Assembly: GCA_001642415.1 (NCBI GenBank)
Contig: LTDK01000147.1
Span: 1 to 41,491, forward strand
From: Nematocida ironsii
Lineage: Eukaryota > Microsporidia
Length of the DNA: 41,491 nucleotides
Reading direction: 5' to 3'
This document shows, piece after piece, positions 29,797 to 39,569 of the stretch. Positions within the stretch are counted from its first letter, which is position 1, and every line of letters begins with the position of its first letter. The notes under the pieces are model-generated. The model saw nothing but the letters and a program-made list of their open reading frames with translations. It was not told the origin of the DNA and ran no database searches. A program made the translations under genes and the position numbers.

Positions 29797-32700
29797 ATGA
29801 AAAATTCAAAAATAACAATAATTAATAGAAATGGGATATTCTTGCTTATTATGATTATATACGTATATATAATTATACTATTATATAATAATGTAATATA
29901 CTGTACATCAACTGAAGGAGTGTTTAATCCATTAGTTAATAATATAAATAGTAATATAAATCAGGAATATTCACATGATTACAGTAATTATACAGTAAAT
30001 AATCATATAAATACATACAGTAATAAAGAAGAATCATATTATAATGATACATCTATAGAACAACTAATGGAAATACCAATTATAAACTTGTTTAATCCAG
30101 GAAGTACAAGTACAGATAGTGAATATAATACATGTAATACATATATACATAATCAAACAGAATATAATACATATAATACTACAGGAATGGATATGATTAA
30201 AACAGACTGTATAACAAACACAGATAAACACTTATATAATAGAAAAAGAAAAGTCAATGAAGATATAAGTAGTGTATATGAAACTAATCGTATTAATATA
30301 CCACTTTCTATAGAATGTATGGTTAAAAATTCAAATGAGTATAAGAATTACATAGAATTAATGTATACATATAAATTAACAGTAGGAAATAATAATGAGA
30401 ATGATGAATCAAGTATTTTATAATATTATAACCAGAAAGTAGATTGTACCATGGATAAAGATGTATTTCCTGCTTTAGTAAAGCGTATAAAAGCAGTGGT
30501 TATAACTTATCCTGATATATGGATGGGTTTACAAACTATTAAACAAGAAAGTATAATAAGAAAGATGGGACTAATGACAGAAATATATTATTTAAAGCAT
30601 GGCTTAGATGGTATATTTCAACAGTGCCACTTTTATTTCGGGTTATATTCATAAAGATCTCTATGCATATTTGGATATAAATTGGATTTCTTCTTATAAT
30701 ATGCATATAATACAGGATTTATATAAACATGATGCAATAAAAGTGAAAGAATTCACACCGTATAATACTACACTTGGTGATATATACATTAAAAACAGCA
30801 TAAACCTTCTGTGGTATGCAGAAAGTGTGTTAATATCGTATTTTAATCCAATTGTAGATACTTCTGGTTCTGTTAGTATAAGTAAAAGGATAGATACTAT
30901 TGAACTAAAAAGACAGTTACTGTTTATACTGTGTATTCCAGAGGTATATGAAGACTTATTCTATATGAAATATGAAGAGATTAATATGTTAAAGGATCTA
31001 ATTATAATTCATTCATGTAAGAAGGCATCTTTACCTGCACAAAATATATTTTGTGTTATAGAATACTTACACGGACTTATTCATAATAGCACAGTAATAA
31101 TGGATGAATCCTTTAAACAAGTACAAGAACTTTATAATAAGAATATTTCATTATTTGAATATGAATATATTTCAATATATCACTTTGCGTACTGTGAATT
31201 TACTCATTTCTATAAATATTCATTATATTTATATGAAATAAACACGAATTTATTCATTAGTAATACTAATACATTAATACAGGAAGATTATAATTATATA
31301 TCTAAAAGAGAGTATACGTATATTCCAGAAGACAGAATAATCCCATACAAAGGGAAAGGTATTGTTATATCATCTATTTACATTAAATGTATTATGCGAT
31401 TCAATTATAACAGTACTAAAATACAAAATGAAAAAGTATTAGACAGAATAGAACATAAAAAACTATCCTATTCATATCTTGCTATAAAATGTGTAGATAT
31501 ATCTTATTGTGACCATTACCACGTACAAGTTGTAGATAATAATGCCCATCGTATACATATCATACACATTCCCTTCTTTATTTACAATGATAATGATGGT
31601 ATTAAGTATAATTATATACATACACTTGGGGATATTGTAGTTTATATAAAGAGAATATTTCATGCATGTAAAGGAAGTAAGAATATTCCTGTTATTAATA
31701 ATGTACATCCATTTAAATACAATAGAGCAGAAAAAACATGGTCATTAGTAACTAAACACAATACGTGTACCAGTGAAGGTATTAATTCAGAAAGTATTGA
31801 GAACGACATGGATAAAACCATGGAAGAAATGCATAACTCTGGATATGATGTTATATTCTACTATATAAAAGAGAATATAGATACAACAGAATTTATACTT
31901 GCACAGTTTAACCCAATAGATATAAAAACACTTAAAGAAGCATATAAAGAGGATGAAGAGGAAGCAAAGAAATTATTTGATCAGTATGATGTGAATATTA
32001 ACTCACCAAGGATACCTTTATTCCTGCCCAGATTAATGACAGCAGCTATTCATATGGGTCCATACGTTCTAAAATCAGAAATGTATACATTTAAGCATTT
32101 AGGTGACTATCAAGGCCTAATTCCAGTTGAATTTTCTAATTGGCTAGACTATAATATTCTGAATGCAAATACTTCAAACCAGAAAAAGCTAATAGAAAAA
32201 GCTAAGGAATACAGGCAATGTATAAATTACTATAGTGACTTTGTTATACTAAGCTTTAAACAGCCTTATGAAGACTGTGACTGCTATTCTATGAACATTA
32301 TGATTTCCATATTAGAAGAAAATATAGTAGAGATCACATGGCAAGTAAAAAAACAGCATGGCTTAGGAGAGTATACCAACTATAAATTAGATTTAATTCC
32401 CTGGAATAGAAATTGTACTAAAACACAATTCGATTATAAAAACACCTTAAACATAGCATACTCTTTCTTAAATATATTCCAAAAAAAGCACATATCACAG
32501 GACATGTCCTATTATGGTATATTTATATATTCACTAAAACATAAAAACAAAAGCATAATATTTCCTATTTCATGTCCAGAAATGAAAAGTCAGTTATACG
32601 ATCTACTCACTCAAACCAATGAAATGTATCACATACTCAGCCCAAAATTAAAAGAAACCAGTCAAAATTTAAAGGATCATTTAAACACAGAAATCCCAAA

Positions 32701-32800
32701 TCTATACAATGTTTCTAGAATATACATAACCATAAAGAGCATTAATTATACAAAATCTAAGCTAGGTTTAAATTATAATATTTTAAATATTTTCTTCTAA
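29797..32800 (+). pseudogene. Family-2 copy C, interrupted by a stop and a frameshift
   Basis: This is a distant relative of copies A and B, about 1000 codons long. It has an ATG at 29797, a hydrophobic signal or anchor segment (about residues 10-33) and a Tyr/Asn/Ser-rich linker. It shares the landmarks TLGDIYIKNSI, IPEVYEDL, DHYHVQVVDN, HPFKYNRAEKTWSLVT, DVIFYYIKENI, IPLFLP and YYSDFVI. The frame is interrupted by TAA at 30421-30423; an open stretch in the same frame follows to 30654. Near 30630-30650 the matching sequence moves to the next frame, which is open to 32800. The shift coincides with a copy of TTTCGGGTTAT (30636-30646). It could be a pseudogene, or the breaks could be introns: the window encodes an SF3A3-like splicing protein, but no canonical GTAAGT is present at either break. 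Confidence 0.7.
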
Positions 32801-33173
32801 TAAAAAATAAAATAATTATTCTCTTAATAGACTAATAAACACTCTTATTCATTACTATACAGACACCACTCAGATATAAATAGTATATGATAATCTATTA
32901 GTGCATTAATTCATACAGTAACTTACTTAAATAAAAGTATAATTATAGTATAAGCTGGTTTTGATAGTGTAGACATATGAAAACTTATTCTTTATTGAAT
33001 TACAAGAACTTTTATATAGTTTTAATCCTAATCATTTATGATAGTAATTTTGAGTTATTCATATCATAAATGATACACATGTATATATTAACCATATACT
33101 AATTATTGCTATTATGGATTTTACTGTATAAAACCAGAAAAAGCAACCTTTTAGTTTCATAATATTCCAGAAT
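32801..33173. other. AT-rich spacer, nothing recognised
   Basis: No gene, repeat core or structure is seen downstream of copy C. Confidence 0.5.
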
Positions 33174-33835
33174 GTTGTATGATAAGACTAGTATAGTATA
33201 TAAGTTGTCTAAGTGTTTACATATACAGATCAGTATACATTAAATCAGAAATATTTGTTATCCTGAAATATCAATATAACCGGATTATACAGTATGTACA
33301 CATATTCAAATTTTAATAATAAAGTATCTTAATGAGTTTTTATAAGAAATCAGTTCGTTATATGATAAAAATTAACAGCTAGTATTGGTTATAATATAAA
33401 ACAGTATATTATATCATATAAAGTATACTATTTTTATAACCATTCAAATATATTTTACATATATCGCTTATATATGCCATGTATTAAAAAGACTATAATA
33501 AGAATAATTATAAAAATACAAAAAGAAATTTCTAAAATCTTTATGATTTTATCAATATTCCAGGAATTTGTATGTGATTGAGTATTAATTGGCACTGATG
33601 ATGAGAAATTTACTTGTACATTACTGTTGTATGCTAAGACTAGCATTTGTGTAGCATGACATGAGTTATCGGAATGTTTACAGAAACATGACAGTATAAA
33701 TTAAATCAGAAATTATGTTTGACACGACATGTCAACATAAATTAAATTGATTATACGGTCTATAAATACGTATACAAAATTCAATAAACATTAAAGTATC
33801 TTAATGACTTTTTCTAAGAAATCAACTTATACTAA
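33174..33835. repeat. Degenerate ~180-200 bp direct repeat around a small gene
   Basis: About 33174-33360 and 33627-33835 are similar. Shared words in order are TTGTATG(A/C)TAAGACTAG(T/C)AT, TTAAATCAGAAAT, GATTATAC and AAAGTATCTTAATGA(G/C)TTTTT...AAGAAATCA. The right copy contains the start and upstream region of the small minus-strand gene at 33455-33646. The left copy therefore looks like the remains of a second start region (its frame would begin ILVLSYN against MLVLAYN). Confidence 0.55.
33455..33646 (-). CDS. Possible small single-TM protein
   Basis: This is a 63-residue frame from ATG 33646. A polar N-terminus (about 1-38) is followed by a hydrophobic segment of about 20 residues (FCIFIIILIIVFLIHGIY) and a basic end KRYM. 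The duplicated start region described above gives modest support for a real, once-duplicated gene. I recognise no family. It could also be a chance hydrophobic frame. Confidence 0.35.
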   Translation of the reverse strand: MLVLAYNSNVQVNFSSSVPINTQSHTNSWNIDKIIKILEISFCIFIIILIIVFLIHGIYKRYM

Positions 33836-33837
33836 AT

Positions 33838-34205
33838 AGTACGCAACTGTACATTACTTATTACACAATGTATACTAAATAGTACGCAACTGTGCATAAC
33901 TTATTACACATTATATACAACTTATTACACAATGTACTATTAATAATATAACTGTACATAACTTATTACACATTATATATTACTTATTACACAATGTACC
34001 ATAAATAATTTATTAATAATATAACTTTTTACACAATGTACTATAAATAATATAACTGTACATAACTTATTACACATTATATACAACTTATTACACAATG
34101 TACTATAAATAATTTATTAATAATATAACTTATTACACATATATCACTATATAATATATATTACACATATATCACTATATATTATTACTTATTACATATA
34201 GTATA
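33838..34205 (-). repeat. ACTTATTACACA array, minus orientation
   Basis: ACTTATTACACA or ACTTATTACACATTATATA units alternate with ATAATATAACTGTACATA spacers. The type is the same as the array at 27.7-28.1 kb but less regular. No gene. Confidence 0.75.
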
Positions 34206-34623
34206 CTATTTATTAATTATTAATTTATTATTACTTATTGTTATATTAATATTTATATTATATCCACTGTATACTCTTTTTATTACACATTGTATTATAT
34301 GTATTATATACTTATTATGTATTGTGTAATAAGTATTATTTATTACTCTATGCTTAATATATAATGCATTCAATATTTCATTAATATTATTATATATATT
34401 ATAATATATTAATAATTTAGATGATAATATATTACACATTGTGTTAATATTAATATTATACTGAGTAGATGTACATATAAGTAATATTATACTATTATAC
34501 TTATTTATACTACTATGTCTATTATATTTTATATTATTATATAACTTATTACACATTGTATTATTATTATTACTTTGTGTACTATGTCTATTATATTCTA
34601 TACTATTTATTATACTATGTGTA
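34206..34623 (-). repeat. Repeat-derived sequence with a low-complexity open frame
   Basis: On the minus strand this stretch is open in one frame from ATG 34652 to 34206, overlapping the end of UTP14 by 29 bp. The encoded peptide is almost only Asn, Tyr, Ile and Thr, with the repeat-derived words MCNKLYNN and YNRHS. It looks like the translated dispersed repeat and not an independent gene. It could once have been part of the UTP14 tail. Confidence 0.5.
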
Positions 34624-35745
34624 TTATATTCTGTTCCTTTTTTCTTTTTCATTTTTTATTATTTTATTTAGTATATTTATTGGGTTATGTGTAATAAGTT
34701 CTGGTTTATTAAGAATTTCTGTATACTCTTCTGGTTTATATCCATAAGGCACTTTTCTTACTGAATATTTCTTATTATTATTATTATTATACTTATATAT
34801 AACGTGAGAAGAGGAGAAATCCTTTCTTTGTCTGATTTCTATTCCTGTTGTATATTTATATACGGTATTAGACTTATTACTAATATTATCACTAGACCAT
34901 GTATTCCATCCTAATAATGTGGATTGTTCTGATTTAGGGAGGGTATTCTTATGCTCAGTCTCCCTTTCTTGGTTAAATGAGATATCTAATATTGATTCAA
35001 TAGGGGTAGTATCATATAACTTATTACACATTGTATAATTAGTATTAGTAGACTTATTACACATTGTATCATTATTATTAGTAGACTTATTACATATTGT
35101 ATCATTAGTATTACTTATTACATTATGTGTACTATTTAATGTGTTATTATTATTATATAACTTATTACACATTGTATCATTATTATTACTTATTACACTA
35201 TGTGTATTATATCCTGTGTTATTTAATTCTTTTATGTGGTTATACGCGGTTTCTTCTATTTTTTTTATTTTTTTATTTTCTTCTAAATTTTCTTCTGTTT
35301 CTTTATTATTACACATTGTGTTATAAGTACTGTCTATTATTTCTTCTATTTTTATTGTCTCTGCTTGCTTTTTCTGCTTTTCTTCTCTTTTCTTCTTCCT
35401 GTAGGATTTGCTTTTTATTCGTTTTGACCACGTGTTTGTCTTAATTTCCTGTGATAATTCTATTCTTCTCCTTCTTTCTTCTTTTAGTCTGTTTATATCT
35501 GTATTATTATATCTTACACTGGCTAATTCTCTTTCTAATTCATTTTCTAATGGTATTTCTAGTATATTACTTATTACACTATGTGTATTAAGTTTATTAC
35601 TTATGCTACTATGTGTATTATATTTATTACTTATTACACTATGTGTATTATATTTATTACTTATGCTACTATGTGTATTATATTCTGTCTTATTTTTTAT
35701 TCTTTCTGTGTCTTGTGTTGTTAAGTCATTTAATGAAATTGTCAT
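34624..35745 (-). CDS. UTP14: UTP14 with repeat-derived Asn-rich insertions
   Basis: This 373-residue protein is a compact UTP14, the small-subunit processome protein that activates the helicase Dhr1 (yeast about 900 residues). Conserved parts are KRIKSKSYRKKKR (108-120) and the C-terminal block LLGWNTW (277-283), RKD (307-309), SHVIYKY and VPYGYKPEEYTEILNKP (332-348). Between and before these, the dispersed repeat is translated: a 10-residue unit of the type YNTHSVISNK four times (22-60), and a longer unit with ISN.NDTMCNKLYNNNNT in residues 178-243. ELITHNP (349-355), just after the last conserved block, is the repeat core read in the other orientation. The gene is divergent from its neighbour, with only 11 bp between the two ATGs. 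Confidence 0.8.
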   Translation of the reverse strand: MTISLNDLTTQDTERIKNKTEYNTHSSISNKYNTHSVISNKYNTHSSISNKLNTHSVISNILEIPLENELERELASVRYNNTDINRLKEERRRRIELSQEIKTNTWSKRIKSKSYRKKKREEKQKKQAETIKIEEIIDSTYNTMCNNKETEENLEENKKIKKIEETAYNHIKELNNTGYNTHSVISNNNDTMCNKLYNNNNTLNSTHNVISNTNDTICNKSTNNNDTMCNKSTNTNYTMCNKLYDTTPIESILDISFNQERETEHKNTLPKSEQSTLLGWNTWSSDNISNKSNTVYKYTTGIEIRQRKDFSSSHVIYKYNNNNNKKYSVRKVPYGYKPEEYTEILNKPELITHNPINILNKIIKNEKEKRNRI

Positions 35746-35756
35746 AAAAATTTTTA
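35746..35756. promoter_or_regulatory. 11-bp bidirectional start signal
   Basis: The whole gap between the divergent ATGs of UTP14 (35745, minus) and the next gene (35757, plus) is AAAAATTTTTA, nearly its own reverse complement. It gives each gene an AAATTTT-type element directly before the start codon. Any further promoter element must lie inside the opposing coding region. Confidence 0.7.
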
Positions 35757-36425
35757 ATGGAATATTTTTCTATAAAAGATGCAATTACAGAAGGAATACT
35801 TATAAAATCAGAAATTATAACCAATAGTGTAATAAGTAATACTAATGATACAATGAGTAATAAGTTATATAATAATAATAACACATTAAATAGTACACAT
35901 AGTGTAATAAGTAATACTAATGATACAATGAGTAATAAGTTATATAATAATAATAACACATTAAATAGTACACATAGTATAATAAGTAATAATAATGATA
36001 CAATGTGTAATAAGTTATATAATAATAATAACACAGGATATAATACACATAGTGTAATAAGTAATACTAATGATACAATGTATAATAAGTTATATAATAA
36101 TATTATATATAAGTATAGTATTAATAATACATTATTTATTCCATATTATATCATAAGTTTATTATATAATACTAAATATGTGAGAATATTAGAATATTTT
36201 AGTAAGGAAACAGAAGAAGAAATGGAAAGCATACCAGAATATATAAAAATAAAAAATAAAATAATTTATAAAAATAAAATAAAAAATAAAAAAATAAAAA
36301 AATTACATTTAATTAGGGTAATAAACAACATAAAGGAGATAGGAGAAGAGAGGGAAGGAGAATATGAGAGAGAAGAAGAAGAAATAATGAAGAAAGCAAG
36401 GATAAGTTGGAATATAAATAAATAA
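35757..36425 (+). CDS. PSF3-like (GINS) candidate with a 25-residue tandem repeat
   Basis: This is a 222-residue protein from an ATG. Residues 1-20 (MEYFSIKDAITEGILIKSEI) and 121-146 (NNTLFIPYYIISLLYNTKYVRIL) together resemble the N-terminal domain of the GINS subunit PSF3: YFDIDDIL-type start, a later L.LP.W(L)A..L helix, then V.I. GINS is the tetramer in the CMG replicative helicase. Between them sits a tandem 25-residue repeat, encoded by an exact 75-bp period with unit starts at 35826, 35901, 35976 and 36051 (residues about 24-113). The tail is Lys-rich then Glu-rich, ending ISWNINK. The GINS name is an inference from two short blocks; the repeat is certain. The same repeat unit occurs in the UTP14 gene next door. 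Confidence 0.65.
   Translation: MEYFSIKDAITEGILIKSEIITNSVISNTNDTMSNKLYNNNNTLNSTHSVISNTNDTMSNKLYNNNNTLNSTHSIISNNNDTMCNKLYNNNNTGYNTHSVISNTNDTMYNKLYNNIIYKYSINNTLFIPYYIISLLYNTKYVRILEYFSKETEEEMESIPEYIKIKNKIIYKNKIKNKKIKKLHLIRVINNIKEIGEEREGEYEREEEEIMKKARISWNINK
35826..36110 (+). repeat. 75-bp in-frame tandem repeat
   Basis: There are four units with starts exactly 75 bp apart, the last one ending in AT-rich decay. Each unit contains GTGTAATAAGTAATA, GATACAATG(A/T)GTAATAAG and TTATATAATAATAATAACAC. The period is a multiple of three, so copy number can change without breaking the frame. Confidence 0.9.
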
Positions 36426-36523
36426 AAAAAATAAAAAATAAAATATAAAGTATATGATGTAATATGTAATAATTAGTATAGTAAGTGTAATAAATAAAAC
36501 AAGAATAAAAATAAAAAAGAAAG

Positions 36524-36595
36524 TGGTCGTGCCGAGAATCGAACTCGGGTTATCAGATTCAGAGTCTGAGGTGCTAACCGCTACACTACACAACC
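36524..36595 (-). tRNA. tRNA-Gln (anticodon CTG)
   Basis: This is a 72-nt cloverleaf on the minus strand. The acceptor stem is GGTTGTG/CACGACC (one G-T pair). The D arm has GTG/CAC around TAGCGGTTAG, and the anticodon stem TCAGA/TCTGA encloses the loop CTCTGAA with anticodon CTG. The variable loop is TAAC and the T arm is CCGAG-TTCGATT-CTCGG, with discriminator A. The A and B boxes are normal and there is no intron. It is embedded in repeat sequence, with TTT tracts downstream (minus strand, below 36520) suited to Pol III termination. Confidence 0.95.
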
Positions 36596-36800
36596 TCATT
36601 AATTTGGATGGGAAATAACACACTAACTCATCATAATATAGTACTTATTACATATTGTATACTATATAGTACTTATTACACATAGTATAGTATATAGTAC
36701 TTATTACACATAGTATAGTATATTTTATTAATTATATATATAAATTATTATTATTATTTATTACATATTGTATAATATATAGTACTTATTACATATTGTG
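36596..36800 (-). repeat. Short ACTTATTACACA array downstream of the SF3A3-like gene
   Basis: GTACTTATTACA(C/T)AT(A/T)GTATA units repeat at about 36640-36720 and 36780-36800 in minus orientation, directly following the tRNA. On the other side of the tRNA (36445-36495) the weak copies point the other way. Confidence 0.65.
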
Positions 36801-37559
36801 TTATAACTTATATAGTGATATTCTTTTTTTTATGTTTTCTTTTTCCGTTATTCCAGTAAATTCTTTTTTATTTTTTAATTTAAATTTTTCAAGTGAAAAT
36901 TTGTGCTCTTTTTGTGTGAAGTGCCTGATAAACGTGTTTTCTTGATAAAATGTGTTATTGCATATATTACATATATAATTTAAAGAAGTCTTCTTTTTTG
37001 TTGTTTTATATGGGGTTATACTTATTTTTTCTATTTTAACAGTTTTTATTTCCTTTTTTAGTAAATATTTAAGGTATTGCTTGTTATTGTAAAATATTTT
37101 ATAAAATATTTCATCTAAAATTTTTATTTGTTGTAACGACATTTTTAAATAAACAGATTTTTGATTTTCATGTATTTTTGAGTTATTATGCCTTATCCGC
37201 ATTTTATCTGTGATAATCCTTCTGCATGGTATACAATATGACTTATCTTCTATAATACATTGTATAGAAAGTTCTGTATACTTTTCTAGTGTATTAATTG
37301 GTTTAATATGCATATGTCTTTTAGTGTGTTGTATTATATATTCTGGTGTGGATTCTGTTGTATTTGTACTATTATTTAGTCTATTACTTATTCTACATTG
37401 TGTAATATATTTTGCTTTTTTAAAATATTGTATTATTCTTCTTTTTACTTCTACTTCTTCGTATATAGACTTATATTGCATAGTATTCCCTGTTATAATG
37501 TAGTATAGAAACTGTCTGTACGTGAAATTCGGGTTTAACCAGTTAAATATTCCTTTCAT
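36801..37559 (-). CDS. SF3A3/Prp9-like splicing factor (two zinc fingers)
   Basis: This is a 252-residue protein from ATG 37559. It has two separated C2H2 units: C109, C112, H124, H130 (matrin type, SYCIPCRR...) and C197, C200, H213, H219 (YICNICNNTF...FIRHFTQKEHKFSL). After the second finger comes K.F.GITE.E...K..SLYKL. That order and the tail match SF3A3 (SF3a60/Prp9), where the last finger is followed by an LG..N...F..(I/V)T.IE.A..LW-type motif. SF3A3 is part of the U2 snRNP SF3a complex. The human protein is about 501 residues, so this one is half-length. A copy of the dispersed repeat is translated at residues 52-59 (ITQCRISN). If it is correct, the organism keeps U2-dependent splicing. 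Confidence 0.65.
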   Translation of the reverse strand: MKGIFNWLNPNFTYRQFLYYIITGNTMQYKSIYEEVEVKRRIIQYFKKAKYITQCRISNRLNNSTNTTESTPEYIIQHTKRHMHIKPINTLEKYTELSIQCIIEDKSYCIPCRRIITDKMRIRHNNSKIHENQKSVYLKMSLQQIKILDEIFYKIFYNNKQYLKYLLKKEIKTVKIEKISITPYKTTKKKTSLNYICNICNNTFYQENTFIRHFTQKEHKFSLEKFKLKNKKEFTGITEKENIKKRISLYKL

Positions 37560-38042
37560 AATAAAATTTTAGTAAATTAAAATTTTTTATTTCAGACCCG
37601 TTCATAAGAATAAAATATTTATGTACACTTTATATTACACTATACGTAATAAATAACATAACTTATTACACATATACTATTACTTATTACACAATACATA
37701 ATAAATAACATAACATATTACACATATACTACTATATTCTATAACTGACCATTACTTATTACACTATGTACATAACTTATTACACATATACTATTACTTA
37801 TTACACTATACGTAATAAATAACATAACTTATTACTTATTACGCTATACGTAATAAATTATTTTTTTTTTAATAACTATGTATAGTATATAGAATGTATT
37901 ACACATATATTATAATTATATTACATTCAAAACAATGAATATTTCTATATCTAGTAATGTATAATTAAAGTAATTTAATTTGTCTTATTACAGTCAAACC
38001 CACAAATATATAAGAAGAATATAATATTGTAAATAAAACATA
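37560..38042 (-). repeat. Last ACTTATTACACA array of the block
   Basis: Units of ACTTATTACAC(A/T)ATAC(G/A)TAATAAATAACAT(A) repeat from about 37630 to 37860, in minus orientation. After a TTTTTTTTTT run at 37860 the repeat family stops. The remaining 150 bp are ordinary upstream sequence for the gene at 38043. Confidence 0.75.
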
Positions 38043-38903
38043 ATGGAAAGAACAGAAGAAACTAATAAAAATGAAAGTATTGTATATACAAGATTAAACA
38101 TAGATGATAGTTCTTTTAATAATATAGATTATATAAATAATGAAAATAACAGAAATACTCAAAATAGTATAAATCTACAACAATCACAACGAATTTCACA
38201 GGCAATTACTTTAATTATAACCAAGATGTACTTTATACACCTTTTAATTGCCATAATAGCACCTATTTTCTTTACTAAAGTGATTATAGATCTGGCCAGA
38301 AGTTTAGATATAATGATGGGTAATATACCATTTGTTGAATACAAATATGTTACAGTAGATCTACGTAGGACTAGTAAAACCATGCTGTCTATGATGGGAT
38401 TTTCCATATACTTTGCATTTAATATAGTATATTTTATACTCAGGATTATTTCTCTTATAAAACCATATTATAATACACCCGTATATGAAATATTTGCTAA
38501 TATTAAAACATATATTAGATATTCTCCTATATTAGTGGGTATATTTACATTAATAACAGGAATGAGTGTTCTTCTTGTGTATAAATCTGCTGGAATGGGT
38601 GGGTTTATACCTATTGTTAGTGGATTCTTTATATTACAGTTATTATATCTTATAATTGAAATTATATTTAGCTATTTTAAAACATTCGAGTATACAATAT
38701 ATAAACCATCTAAAAAACTAATGAAAGTACTTTTCTTAAGTATTTATTATATAAACCATATAATAATACTCTCATTATGCTTAATACTTATAGTATATTC
38801 AACTGAATTTGTCCCATTAGCAGTTTTAGACAGTATTATTGAAAATGGAGGAATGCCAAATTTACAGAATAACTTTTCAGTAGTTCATAAAATTAGATTA
38901 TAA
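38043..38903 (+). CDS. Five-TM membrane protein, lineage-specific
   Basis: This is a 286-residue protein from an ATG. The polar N-tail (1-58) is Asn/Glu-rich; hydrophobic segments lie near 61-82, 114-138, 159-180, 187-211 and 230-252; the C-terminal tail is polar. It has the same length class and topology as the proteins at 10082-10972 and 11414-12205. No transport or enzymatic motif is visible. It lies immediately outside the repeat block and contains no repeat core. Confidence 0.8.
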   Translation: MERTEETNKNESIVYTRLNIDDSSFNNIDYINNENNRNTQNSINLQQSQRISQAITLIITKMYFIHLLIAIIAPIFFTKVIIDLARSLDIMMGNIPFVEYKYVTVDLRRTSKTMLSMMGFSIYFAFNIVYFILRIISLIKPYYNTPVYEIFANIKTYIRYSPILVGIFTLITGMSVLLVYKSAGMGGFIPIVSGFFILQLLYLIIEIIFSYFKTFEYTIYKPSKKLMKVLFLSIYYINHIIILSLCLILIVYSTEFVPLAVLDSIIENGGMPNLQNNFSVVHKIRL

Positions 38904-39569
38904 CGGTATAAATATAATTAATCCTTGAATAAATCCATTTTTAATTGAAGTTTATTATTCCTAGTCAAATTAAATGAATCCATTCATGTTTTTATTATTC
39001 TCATATTATATAGCATTAATCTTCATATATAATTCTATATGACTTAGAAGGTGTGGGTGTAATACTTTTAAATTAAGCATAGTTAATCATATGATAATTG
39101 ACGTACTCACAAGAAGTAATGTTATTTTGTCATATTGCATAGCCAAGAGAGAGAAGAAAATGAATGGGAAGAGTTCTTTATTGTCTTTAGAAAGTGGCCT
39201 AAACCTATGCTGACATGTAGTCTTATGGATATAGTTGTATTAAATCTAGTACTGGAGTTAAACCATAAATACTTGCCAGAGTCTCTTCCTAAATTAAATA
39301 AAGAGTTCTAGTTAAATAGTCAGCAGTTAATATACTAATTAATATATCTCAGTCATTTTCATTGACTGAATCACTGCATTAGTCAGTGTGTAGACAGATC
39401 CCCTTTAGAACTCATATTAGCCATGGTTTATCACAGTGCTAAATAAATAATTAAAATTAGTCTATTAATTACTTAATAATCAGTTTAGTATTTTTCTATT
39501 TTTTCTATTTTTATTTCTTTTAAAAATTATAAAAATATAAAAAATAATAATTTTATATAATTAAAAAAT
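38904..39569. other. AT-rich spacer, nothing recognised
   Basis: No gene or repeat core is seen. A segment with AGTCA(G/T) words (39318-39395) contains inverted TCAGTCA/TGACTGA matches, which may be chance. Confidence 0.5.

Noticed and set aside
35127..36034. Tyr/Leu-rich open frames opposite UTP14 and the PSF3-like gene
   Set aside because: They are antisense readings of the repeat-derived Asn/Thr codons.
24530..37870. CRISPR-like array
   Set aside because: The repeats are of variable spacing, occur in both orientations and inside genes, and the organism is a eukaryote.
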